Source: Candidatus Formimonas warabiya (GTDB lineage: Bacteria; Bacillota; Dehalobacteriia; Dehalobacteriales; Dehalobacteriaceae). Taken from it: 64,000 bases of DNA. A program made the position numbers and the translations under genes. Position 1 is the stretch's first letter. Every line of letters begins with the position of its first letter. Shown here piece after piece: positions 52,221-59,710 of this stretch. The notes under the pieces are model-generated. The model was not told where the DNA came from. It worked only from the letters and a program-made list of their open reading frames with translations, and searched no databases. The stretch covers positions 6,026,903-6,090,902 of the forward strand of contig NZ_CP017634.1 in the NCBI RefSeq assembly GCF_002777255.1, in the 5' to 3' direction.

Positions 52221-53053
52221 AGACAGTGGATCAACTGGAGCAGGCCAATGCTTTAATCAATAGTTTAGCCAGCCGCATGGCCCCTCATCCGGTGCCGGCC
52301 CCAAAGGGCCCCGTTTATGTAGGGGTAGATGTGGGAACGGCAAATGTGGTCAGCGTGGCCATCGATGGGGAGGGTATACCTCTGGCGGGAGAAATGACCC
52401 CGGCCCGTGTTGTGAAAGAAGGAATCATCGTCAATTATTTGGAGGCCGTTCAGATTGTGCGCAGTCAAATCCAGTCCTTGGGCCGGCGGCTGGACACGGA
52501 GCTGAAAATAGGCGCCTCCGCCATACCCCCGGGGACCGAGTCAGGAAATGCCAGGGTTACCCGTAATATTCTGGAAGCGGCTGATTTGGAGGTGTGCGCC
52601 ATCATCGACGAGCCTACGGCCGCATCCCTGGTGCTGGGTACCCAAGAAGGGGTGGTGGTGGATGTGGGGGGCGGCACCACCGGAATTTCCGTGCTGGACC
52701 AGGGAAAGGTGATTTATACGGCAGATGAGCCGACGGGAGGTTTTCAATTCGACCTGGTCATCGCCGGCCACTTCAAGATATCTACCGAGGAAGCGGAAGC
52801 TATGAAGCGGGATCCCATCCACCAGAGGGTGCTTTTTCCGGTGATTAGGCCGGTACTGGAAAAAATCGCTTTTATTGTACGCCGGCACTTGGTGGGTTAT
52901 CATGCACCGGCTCTGTATCTGGTCGGGGGTACGTGCAGTTTTCCCGGCTTCGACCGCTTTATGGAGCAGGAAACAGGCATTCCCACCTATCTTCCCGCTT
53001 TACCGCTGATGGTGACACCGCTGGGTATTGCTTTATCATGCAAGGAGGGATAA
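52217..53053 (+). CDS. eutJ: EutJ-like ASKHA chaperone
   Basis: 278 aa. VYVGVDVGTANVVSVAID, the DEPTAASLVLGTQEGVVVDVGGGTTGISVLDQG segment and LYLVGGTCSFPGFDRFMEQETG are Hsp70/actin-type nucleotide-binding motifs without a peptide-binding domain, as in EutJ. Thought to aid folding or reactivation of microcompartment enzymes. Found in eut and in some Firmicutes pdu operons, not in Salmonella pdu. Confidence 0.9.
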   Translation: MKTVDQLEQANALINSLASRMAPHPVPAPKGPVYVGVDVGTANVVSVAIDGEGIPLAGEMTPARVVKEGIIVNYLEAVQIVRSQIQSLGRRLDTELKIGASAIPPGTESGNARVTRNILEAADLEVCAIIDEPTAASLVLGTQEGVVVDVGGGTTGISVLDQGKVIYTADEPTGGFQFDLVIAGHFKISTEEAEAMKRDPIHQRVLFPVIRPVLEKIAFIVRRHLVGYHAPALYLVGGTCSFPGFDRFMEQETGIPTYLPALPLMVTPLGIALSCKEG

Positions 53054-53056
53054 AGA

Positions 53057-53833
53057 ATGGAAGCCGATATTTTAGTAGAGAAAATTGTCCAGGAAGTGCT
53101 GAAAAAACTTCAGCCGGGTGGGGGAAAGAAGATTCTGGCCCTTTTTTGCGGGGGCACCATTGGGTCCAAAGAAGGGCGGGCAGAGCTAAAAAAACTCATG
53201 GGCGAAGGGTACGATTGCCAAGTTGCCCTTTCTCCTGCGGCGGAAAGAGTGCTTGGGTTAGATTGGGTACGATCGGAACTGGGGGATGTTCCGGTCTTTA
53301 CCGAGGCGGCGGGTAAGAATCCGGGGGCGATCCTGAAAGAGACAGATATCCTGCTCGTGCCTGTGTTAACCTTTAATTCCGCTGCGAAAGTGGCCGGGGG
53401 AATTTGCGATACGTTGGTAACCAATTTAATCATGCAAGGACTGTTTCTCGGCAAACCGGTGATTGCCGCCCGTAACGCTTGTGACCTCCAGAATCCGGTA
53501 CGGGTGAAACTCGGGATGACCCGGGCCAATCAAAGATACCAGGATTTATTTTCCGCCCACCTAAAATGCCTCGAGGAGTATGGCATCAACCTGGCCGCAG
53601 CAGAGGATCTTGGCGCCGCCGTGAAAGGGGAGAAAAAGGAAAACAGGTGCCCCTCCGGCGAGATAAAAAAGGAAGCCTATTTCCATGGACGGGTGTTAAG
53701 CGCTACGGATGTAGCGTTATGGACCGGGCAGGTTCTTTGCGTGGAAAAAAATACCTTGATTACACCGGCGGCACGGGATTTGGCCAGTGACCGAGGCATC
53801 CAGATTAAGGCAGACGGCAGCATTTCCCGTTAG
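53057..53833 (+). CDS. Microcompartment-associated HFCD-type flavoprotein
   Basis: 258 aa. N-terminal EADILVEKIVQEVLKKLQ is an encapsulation helix. KKILALFCGGTIGSKEGRAELKKLMGEGYDCQVALSPAA is a flavoprotein start; DILLVPVLTFNSAAKVAGGICDTLVTNLIMQGLFLGKPVIAARNACD carries the conserved T-x-N-x-x-x-K-x-x-x-G-x-x-D-x-L of FMN-binding HFCD proteins. The end, NTLITPAARDLASDRGIQI, is shared by several BMC-locus proteins. Its reaction is unknown; it may mediate electron transfer with PduS and cobalamin. Confidence 0.82.
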   Translation: MEADILVEKIVQEVLKKLQPGGGKKILALFCGGTIGSKEGRAELKKLMGEGYDCQVALSPAAERVLGLDWVRSELGDVPVFTEAAGKNPGAILKETDILLVPVLTFNSAAKVAGGICDTLVTNLIMQGLFLGKPVIAARNACDLQNPVRVKLGMTRANQRYQDLFSAHLKCLEEYGINLAAAEDLGAAVKGEKKENRCPSGEIKKEAYFHGRVLSATDVALWTGQVLCVEKNTLITPAARDLASDRGIQIKADGSISR

Positions 53834-53864
53834 ATTAAGCCCATGAGGAAGGTGGCTAAGTAAG

Positions 53865-54149
53865 ATGCAGATCGCCAAGGTTGTAGGGACGGTGGTCTCG
53901 ACAAAAAAAGATGCTAATTTGATCGGATATAAACTCCTCATGATTAGTCCTTTAGAGCGAAATGGCCGGCCCAAGGATTCAGTGGTGGTGGCAGTTGACG
54001 CGGTTGGGGCCGGTATTGGGGAAGTTGTTCTGGTCGTGACGGGAAGTACGGCCCGGCAAGCCGTCAGTGCCGTTGCCGCCCCGATCGATGCGGCCATCAT
54101 TGGCATTGTTGACACGATGGAAGGTGGTTCTCATGAAAATTTATACTAA
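53865..54149 (+). CDS. pduN: Shell vertex protein PduN (BMC-P)
   Basis: 94 aa. MQIAKVVGTVVSTKKDANLIGYKLLMISPL, DSVVVAVDAVGAGIGEVVLVVTGSTARQA and AIIGIVDTM are the EutN/CcmL pentamer pattern. It closes the twelve vertices of the shell. Overlaps pduO by 17 bases. Confidence 0.94.
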   Translation: MQIAKVVGTVVSTKKDANLIGYKLLMISPLERNGRPKDSVVVAVDAVGAGIGEVVLVVTGSTARQAVSAVAAPIDAAIIGIVDTMEGGSHENLY

Positions 54150-55113
54150 AAAAGGCGATCAAGGGGAAACCAGCCTGTGGGGCGGAAAGCGGGTATTAAA
54201 AACAGACCTCCAGGTGGACTGTTACGGTACGGTGGACGAAGCAAATTCCTGTCTCGGTCTGGCCAGAGGTTTGGCCAAAAGCCCCGCGATCAAAGAGTCC
54301 ATCCTGGGCGTGCAAAGGATGCTGCAAATAGTAGCGGCAGAATTGGCCAGTACGCCGGAAGGAAGGGAAAAATTAAAGGAAAAAGTGGAGGCGGCAGATA
54401 TTCACCGCATGGAAAACGAAATTGACCGTTTCATGGAGGGGAGGCCCAAACAGTCAGGATTTGTTCTTCCTGGAGGAACAGGGGGAAGCGGTGCCCTGGA
54501 TCTGGCCCGGACTGTGGTGCGTCGGGCGGAAAGGCTGGTCGTAGGCTTAAAGCAACAACAAGAAGTGCGGGACGAGGTGACTGTTTTTTTAAACAGGATG
54601 TCTGATTTGCTCTTTGCCTTAGCCCGGGCGGAAGCGGACCGGGAATTGGTCCAGCTCGTGAAAGACAAGGTGATGGAAAAGCTGGGCACACCGCCGGGTA
54701 AAACGCTTACTCTGGACCTGGCCAGGAAACTGGTCACTGCGGCAGAGGCCAAGGCCCAGGAAATAAACCTGCCTATTGTTACTGCAGTAGTCGACAGCAC
54801 CGGAAACCTTCTTGTCTTGGAACGGCAGGATGAAGCACTGCTCACCAGTATTCAGATTGCCTGGAAGAAAGCCTATACTGCCGCATCCCTTAGAATGCCG
54901 ACCCATACCCTGGGGGCTCTTGCCCAACCGGGCCAACCCCTCTATGGCATTGAGACGACAAATAGCGGGCAAATTGTCATCTTCGGCGGTGGGTTTCCCT
55001 TAGCAAAAGAACAGAAGGTCTTCGGTGCCGTTGGCGTGAGCGGCGGCACCGTGGAACAGGATATGGAAATTGCTTTGGCGGCTGTTTCAGCCTGGGAGCA
55101 ATACAGCGCGTGA
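54133..55113 (+). CDS. pduO: ATP:cob(I)alamin adenosyltransferase PduO
   Basis: 326 aa from ATG 54133; the longer frame lies within pduN. N-terminal domain (1-185): YTKKGDQGETSLWGGKRVLKTDLQ (ATP loop), DLARTVVRRAERLVVGL and a VFLNRMSDLLF motif. C-terminal domain (about 195-325): TLDLARKLVTAAEAKAQEINLPIVTAVVDSTGNLLVLERQDEAL and FGAVGVSGGTVEQDMEIALAAV, a GlcG/HbpS-type (PF03928) haem-binding fold. Makes adenosylcobalamin for the dehydratase. Confidence 0.95.
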   Translation: MKIYTKKGDQGETSLWGGKRVLKTDLQVDCYGTVDEANSCLGLARGLAKSPAIKESILGVQRMLQIVAAELASTPEGREKLKEKVEAADIHRMENEIDRFMEGRPKQSGFVLPGGTGGSGALDLARTVVRRAERLVVGLKQQQEVRDEVTVFLNRMSDLLFALARAEADRELVQLVKDKVMEKLGTPPGKTLTLDLARKLVTAAEAKAQEINLPIVTAVVDSTGNLLVLERQDEALLTSIQIAWKKAYTAASLRMPTHTLGALAQPGQPLYGIETTNSGQIVIFGGGFPLAKEQKVFGAVGVSGGTVEQDMEIALAAVSAWEQYSA

Positions 55114-55146
55114 ACCGGCGCGAAGGATCTGGGGAGGATGTGAATC

Positions 55147-56502
55147 ATGGGTAACAAAGTGGCTGAATTAGCCCGGAATGCCGGGATTGTTGGTGCCGGA
55201 GGAGCCGGTTTCCCCACCCACGTGAAGTTAGATACACAGGTGGAGTATGTGATCCTGAACGGGGCGGAGTGTGAACCGCTGATCACAGTGGACCAAACCC
55301 TTCTGTGGACAGAGGCCGCCTGCCTTTGCGGAATGTTGGAAGAGGTACGTCAGGCTTTGGGAGCCAAGGAAGGGATCATCGGCATCAAGGCCAAGCATCA
55401 AAAAGTCATTGATGAGGTGGAACGGCACCTGGGCCCCTACCCCAGAATCCGGGTGGAACGGTTAGGGGATTTTTATCCGGCGGGAGATGAGGTGGTTTTG
55501 GTCTATGAAACCACAGGAAGACAGGTGCCCCAGGGAGGGATTCCTCTGGAGGTAGGGGTGGTGGTGCTGAATGTGGAGACGTTGTGGAATTTGGCAGAAG
55601 CGAGGGAAGGGCAGCCTGTGACCCGCAAGTGGGTAACGGTTTCCGGTGCCGTCGCCGCCCCGGGTACCTTTCAGGTCCCTTTGGGTGTAAGCGTGGAACA
55701 AATGATCGCATTGGCGGGGGGAACCAACCTGGCTGATTTCGCGGTGATCAATGGCGGGCCGATGATGGGAAAGCTGGTCACAAATTTTAGGGAACCGGTG
55801 ACGAAAACCACCAAAGCCTTGTTAGTATTGCCCAAAACCAACCCGGTGGTCCAGATCAGTTCCCGGCCCCTCGCCGCAGTCTTGCGCCAGGCCCAGGCCA
55901 TCTGCTGCCAATGCCGGTTCTGCACGGATCTCTGCCCGAGAAACCTTTTAGGATACGCCATTCATCCCCATCAGATGATCTTGGCGGCTAGCTATCAGGG
56001 CCGGATGCAAGGCTCTCCCCTCACCGAGGCTTATTCCTGTTCCGAGTGCGGGGCTTGCGACCTTTTTGCCTGTCCCATGGGGCTTTCCCCCCGGCGGGTC
56101 AACCAAGCTGTGAAAGGGGAACTGGGGCGCCTGAACGTAAAAAATCCCTACAAAGGGAGCCAAGCAATGGTGCAGTCCTGGCGTGACTACCGGCGTATTC
56201 CCACTAAACGTCTGGTATCCCGTTTAGGGCTCAATCACTACGAAAGTTCTCCTCCTTTACGCATTGTCGATCTCTTCCCCAACCAGGTCGTCATACCCTT
56301 GAAGCAGCATATCGGCATCCCGGCCCGGCCGGTCGTAAAAAAAGGTGACCGGGTGGAAAACGGCCAATTGATCGCGGTGATTCCTGAAGAAGGAAAGCTG
56401 AGCTGCAATTACCATTCCAGCATGGCAGGCTGGGTAGGGGAAATAAACGAGGCATTCATCGTAATTCAGGCGGCACAGGTTCAGGAAAGAGGTGAATGTT
56501 AG
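55147..56502 (+). CDS. pduS: Cobalamin reductase PduS (RnfC-like)
   Basis: 451 aa. N-terminal RnfC-like domain with VGAGGAGFPTHVKL and YVILNGAECEPLITVD (FMN/NADH binding); two ferredoxin-type clusters CCQCRFCTDLCPRN and CSECGACDLFACPMG at about 258-310; C-terminal barrel (GIPARPVVKKGDRVENGQLIAVI). It moves electrons from NADH to cob(III/II)alamin and docks to PduT at the shell. Starts behind GGGGAGGATG. Confidence 0.95.
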   Translation: MGNKVAELARNAGIVGAGGAGFPTHVKLDTQVEYVILNGAECEPLITVDQTLLWTEAACLCGMLEEVRQALGAKEGIIGIKAKHQKVIDEVERHLGPYPRIRVERLGDFYPAGDEVVLVYETTGRQVPQGGIPLEVGVVVLNVETLWNLAEAREGQPVTRKWVTVSGAVAAPGTFQVPLGVSVEQMIALAGGTNLADFAVINGGPMMGKLVTNFREPVTKTTKALLVLPKTNPVVQISSRPLAAVLRQAQAICCQCRFCTDLCPRNLLGYAIHPHQMILAASYQGRMQGSPLTEAYSCSECGACDLFACPMGLSPRRVNQAVKGELGRLNVKNPYKGSQAMVQSWRDYRRIPTKRLVSRLGLNHYESSPPLRIVDLFPNQVVIPLKQHIGIPARPVVKKGDRVENGQLIAVIPEEGKLSCNYHSSMAGWVGEINEAFIVIQAAQVQERGEC

Positions 56503-57042
56503 GTGAAACTGGCCTTAGGTTTTATCGAATATCGCAGTATCGCCCGGGGACTGATGGCAACAGACGTAATGTTAAAACAGGGGAATGTGGAATTGCTTCA
56601 GGCGACGGTTCTTTGTCCGGGAAAATTTATTGCCCTTGTCTCCGGGGATGTGGGGGCGGTAAGGGAATCGGTGGAAAACGGGTATGATTTTGATGCTCCC
56701 TTTGCCATTTCCAAGTTTATCCTGCCTAATGCCCATCCGTCTATTTTACCGGCGCTCACGGCTACTACCACTACCGAGGTGAAAGGTTCTTTGGGTCTCA
56801 TTGAAACGGTGGATGCGGCGTCCGCGGTCATTGCCGGGGATGTGGCGGCCAAAGCTGCCCCGATCCACTTAATTGAAATCCGGCTGGCCCGGGGCATGGG
56901 TGGGAAGGCCTTTGTGTTTCTGTGCGGTGAATTGCCGGCGGTGGAGATGGCCCTAAATACGGCGTCTCATCATTTGGCCGGGGAAGGCGTGATCATCGCC
57001 ACGTCTGTGATCTCCTCACCCCATCCCCGGCTTAAATTCTAG
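56503..57042 (+). CDS. pduT: Shell protein PduT with iron-sulfur pore (BMC-T)
   Basis: 179 aa, GTG start immediately after the pduS stop. Two BMC domains (MKLALGFIEYRSIARGLMATDVMLKQGNVELLQATVLCPGKFIAL and KGSLGLIETVDAASAVIAGDVAAKAAPIHLIEIRLARGMGGKAFVF). Cys38 in T-V-L-C-P-G-K matches the residue by which Salmonella PduT holds a 4Fe-4S cluster at the trimer centre, a likely electron route through the shell next to PduS. Confidence 0.93.
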   Translation: MKLALGFIEYRSIARGLMATDVMLKQGNVELLQATVLCPGKFIALVSGDVGAVRESVENGYDFDAPFAISKFILPNAHPSILPALTATTTTEVKGSLGLIETVDAASAVIAGDVAAKAAPIHLIEIRLARGMGGKAFVFLCGELPAVEMALNTASHHLAGEGVIIATSVISSPHPRLKF

Positions 57043-57065
57043 CAATCAAAAAGGAGGCGGCCCCT

Positions 57066-57371
57066 GTGATCAATACGCGGATCATCCGTGCTCCCCGGCC
57101 TGGAACAATCGCCTTGTTGTTCAGGCGGATGGCGCCGGATCCCAGGAAGGAATTAGAGCATAAACGGTTTGATGCCATTGGCTTGATTCAAACAGACTTG
57201 CCCAATTTATTTTATTTAGCGGATGTAGGTCAAAAAGCCGGAGCCGTGTTTGCGGTTGAAATCACCGGCAATTGTCCGCAGCATATCAATACGGTGGCGT
57301 TTTTTGGCGACACCGCGGCGGTCAATGCCGCGATGTCAGCGGCCAAAAGTGCTTACGGGGAAAAAGAATAA
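57066..57371 (+). CDS. Second permuted BMC-H shell protein
   Basis: 101 aa, GTG start behind AAAGGAGGCGG. The first strand NTRIIRAPRPGTIALLF is the sequence normally at the C-terminal end of a BMC-H domain (compare IIIPRPHRDLDQFI in PduK), and the rest (DAIGLIQTDLPNLFYLADVGQKAGAVFAVEITGNCPQHINTVAFFGDTAAVNAAMSAAK) is the domain body, so it is a circular permutation distinct from PduU. Minor shell subunit; no Salmonella counterpart recognised by me. Confidence 0.8.
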   Translation: MINTRIIRAPRPGTIALLFRRMAPDPRKELEHKRFDAIGLIQTDLPNLFYLADVGQKAGAVFAVEITGNCPQHINTVAFFGDTAAVNAAMSAAKSAYGEKE

Positions 57372-57387
57372 ACAGGAGGGAATAAGA

Positions 57388-58410
57388 ATGTTCGATTGGA
57401 TGTTTCTGATCATTGCATTTTGCGGGGGAGTTTTCGGATCAGCGGTAGGCGTACTGCCCGCATTTATCTGTACCGGTCTCGTGGGATTGCCGGGGATTGC
57501 CGCAGGGATCGCCGGGTCTACTTTTAACTGGCATGGTTTATTGACCTTCGGCCCTTTCTTTGGCCCCCATATTTCCTTTGCCAGCGCCTGTGTTGCTACT
57601 GCCTATGCGCGAAAGAGAGGGTATCTTAAATCAGGAAAAGAGGTCACAGTATCTTTAATGGGATTAAATAAACCGGACATTTTACTGGTAGGTGGGATTT
57701 TCGGGGTACTGGGCTACCTGATTCAGATGGGTGTGGCATCTTTTGCGGGACAGGGGCAAACGGATACGGTGGCTTTAACCGTAGTTATCGTTGCATTAAC
57801 AGGGAAGGTAGTTTTTGGGGAACATGGCCTGAAGGAAATATTCGGCGTTCTTTCTGAGGAAGCCAAAGCCCGGGGCAGGTTCGCTTTAGGCGGCAGCAAC
57901 CGGTGGCTTGCTTTTCAGGAGACCATGGGGCAGAAGGTGATGATTGCCATCGGGGCAGGGGGGCTTTCCGCTTATGTCACGAAGGTGATGCTGGCGGATC
58001 CGGCAACCGCTTCCAATGCTTTATTTGTAGGGTTTTGTATTTCGGCAGCTTCTTTGATTTTCTTGCAGGCCGGGCAGGGGACGCCCATTACGCACCATCT
58101 GACCATTGGTGCAGCATATGCGGTGGCAGCCAGCGGAAATATTTTCTGGGGCGTTGCCATGGCAGTGATTGCTTCCCAGTTGTGTGATATTGGATCAAGA
58201 TTATTTTATAACCATGGGGACGCTCACGTGGATCCGCCTGCCTTTGCCATTTGTACGGGCGCCACGCTAACCTATTTGCTGAACAGTGCCGGGGTATTCA
58301 AAATGGGCGGCAGTATCTTTCCCTTATTGATTATCCTGCTGTTTGTGGTTTGGGGGTTGTATGATCAAAAACAGAGCAAAATATCTCAAAGTGCGGAAAC
58401 GAGTGCTTGA
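57388..58410 (+). CDS. Membrane protein of unknown family at the end of the pdu operon
   Basis: 340 aa from ATG 57388 behind AGGAGGG. About eight hydrophobic stretches: MFLIIAFCGGVFGSAVGVLPAFICTGLVGLPGIAAGIAG, WHGLLTFGPFFGPHISFASACVATAYA, ILLVGGIFGVLGYLIQMGVA, TVALTVVIVALTGKVVF and others; SRLFYNHGDAHVDPPAFAI has His/Asp charges amid helices. I do not recognise the family. Co-directional, 16 bases after the last shell gene, so probably in the operon; uptake of diol or export of propionate (a PduF substitute) is a guess. Confidence 0.7.
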   Translation: MFDWMFLIIAFCGGVFGSAVGVLPAFICTGLVGLPGIAAGIAGSTFNWHGLLTFGPFFGPHISFASACVATAYARKRGYLKSGKEVTVSLMGLNKPDILLVGGIFGVLGYLIQMGVASFAGQGQTDTVALTVVIVALTGKVVFGEHGLKEIFGVLSEEAKARGRFALGGSNRWLAFQETMGQKVMIAIGAGGLSAYVTKVMLADPATASNALFVGFCISAASLIFLQAGQGTPITHHLTIGAAYAVAASGNIFWGVAMAVIASQLCDIGSRLFYNHGDAHVDPPAFAICTGATLTYLLNSAGVFKMGGSIFPLLIILLFVVWGLYDQKQSKISQSAETSA

Positions 58411-58495
58411 ACGCTGCAGGTCCTTTAGGAAAAGGCCTGGACCCTGACCGCAGGGCCAAGCCATTGTTTTATCCAATGCGTAAAAGAATAAGGTT

Positions 58496-58531
58496 CTCAC
58501 CTCAGGGAGAAAATAAACCTGAGGTGAGATT
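58496..58531 (+). promoter_or_regulatory. Perfect inverted repeat covering the SD of the next gene
   Basis: CTCACCTCAGG (58496-58506) and CCTGAGGTGAG (58518-58528) pair over 11 bases with an 11-base loop. The SD GAGGTGAG of the ATG at 58532 sits in the 3' arm, so the folded mRNA would hide it. No T run. Could also be a protein-binding palindrome. Confidence 0.7.
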
Positions 58532-59677
58532 ATGCAAAGGACGCTGATTCTGGGCGGGGGAGCGGGAGGGATTGTTGCTTCCTCTGTTTTGAAAAAAGCC
58601 ATGGGTTCGGCCATGCAGGTAACGGTAGTGGACCGGCAACCAAACCATTATTATCCCGCATCTTTTCCGCTCCTGATGATCGGGGAAAGAAAACCGGCCG
58701 ACATTACCAGAGAGCTAAAGCGGTTGGAAAGAAAAAAGATTGAGACCTTACTGGACGAAGTTGTAGAGATAGATACTGCCGGACATCGCGTCATCACGAA
58801 ACAAAGGTGCTTAGATTATGATTATCTGATCATCGCCCTGGGCGTGGAGTATCACCCGGAAACGGTGCCGGGGTTCCGGGAATTTGTTTTGAATGCCTAT
58901 CAATTTGAAGAGGTTGTGGAAATAAACCGCAGGTTAACCGATTTTTCTTCCGGACAGATCGTGTTCTTCATTTCCAGTTTACCTTACAAGTGCCCGCCCG
59001 CCCCTTACGAAATTATGTTCCTGCTGGATCAATTCTTTCGCCAGCGGGGACTGCGCCATCAGGTCAAACTAACCATCGTCACCCCGGATTTTTCCCCGGA
59101 ACCTTTAGCCGGTCCCAAGGTAGGGCAAAGCGTGCGAAAAATGCTTGCGGAAAGAGGCATGGAATTAATTACGGAAGCAAAAATCTTGGCGGTAGAAAAG
59201 CACGCCTTGATTTTAGATCATGGCACAAAAATCCCTGCTGATTTGTTATTGGGCATTGCCCCTCATTGGACACCGGAAGTGCTGCGACATACGGACCTGG
59301 TGGACAGCAGCGGATATATCGAGGTGGACCAGCATACTATGGAGACAAGACATCCCGGCATTTATGCCATCGGCGACGCAGCTGCGGTAAAACTTCCCGT
59401 GATGGGAGCCTATGCGCCTAAAGCAGCCATTTTTGCCCATTACCAGGCGGAAGTGGTGGCACGCAATATCGCCCGTTTAGCCCGGGGCTTGAGTCCCGGA
59501 TTTCGCTACGCGGGAAACGGCGCCTGAATTATGCTCACCGGGTTCGGGCGAGCCCGCTATTCCACAGTTCGTTACTATCATCAACCGGGTCCCTTTATCA
59601 CCTTGCTGCGGCCCACCATTCCCGCTTATTTGGCAAAGATAGCTTATGAAAAATACTGGTTGAACCGCTGGATATAG
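58532..59677 (+). CDS. SQR-like FAD oxidoreductase, candidate selenoprotein (in-frame TGA)
   Basis: The frame from ATG 58532 gives 331 aa up to TGA 59525-59527: TLILGGGAGGIVASSVLKKAMG (FAD-binding GxGxxG), YDYLIIALGVEY, HPGIYAIGDAAAVKLPVMGAYAPKAAIFA, family sulfide:quinone reductase/NADH dehydrogenase II. After the TGA the same frame continues, without gap, with I-M-L-T-G-F-G-R-A-R-Y-S and ends A-K-I-A-Y-E-K-Y-W-L-N-R-W-I at TAG 59675, the usual C-terminal tail of this family (membrane-touching helix); total 381 codons, normal length. The TGA falls on the conserved Cys of the G-x-G-x-C-[FY]-I-x-T-G motif. Either selenocysteine at position 332 or a recent nonsense mutation. A hairpin follows. 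Enzymatic role unknown. Confidence 0.75.
59539..59556 (+). promoter_or_regulatory. SECIS-like hairpin after the in-frame TGA
   Basis: CGGGTTC (59539-59545), loop GGGC (59546-59549), GAGCCCG (59550-59556): seven pairs with one T-G wobble. The loop's first G lies 19 bases after the TGA, and the loop starts with G-G, as in bacterial SECIS elements. I could not fold or score it. Confidence 0.5.
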
Positions 59678-59710
59678 GAGACAGGGAAACCTGGAAGCAT
59701 GGGTGCCTGT

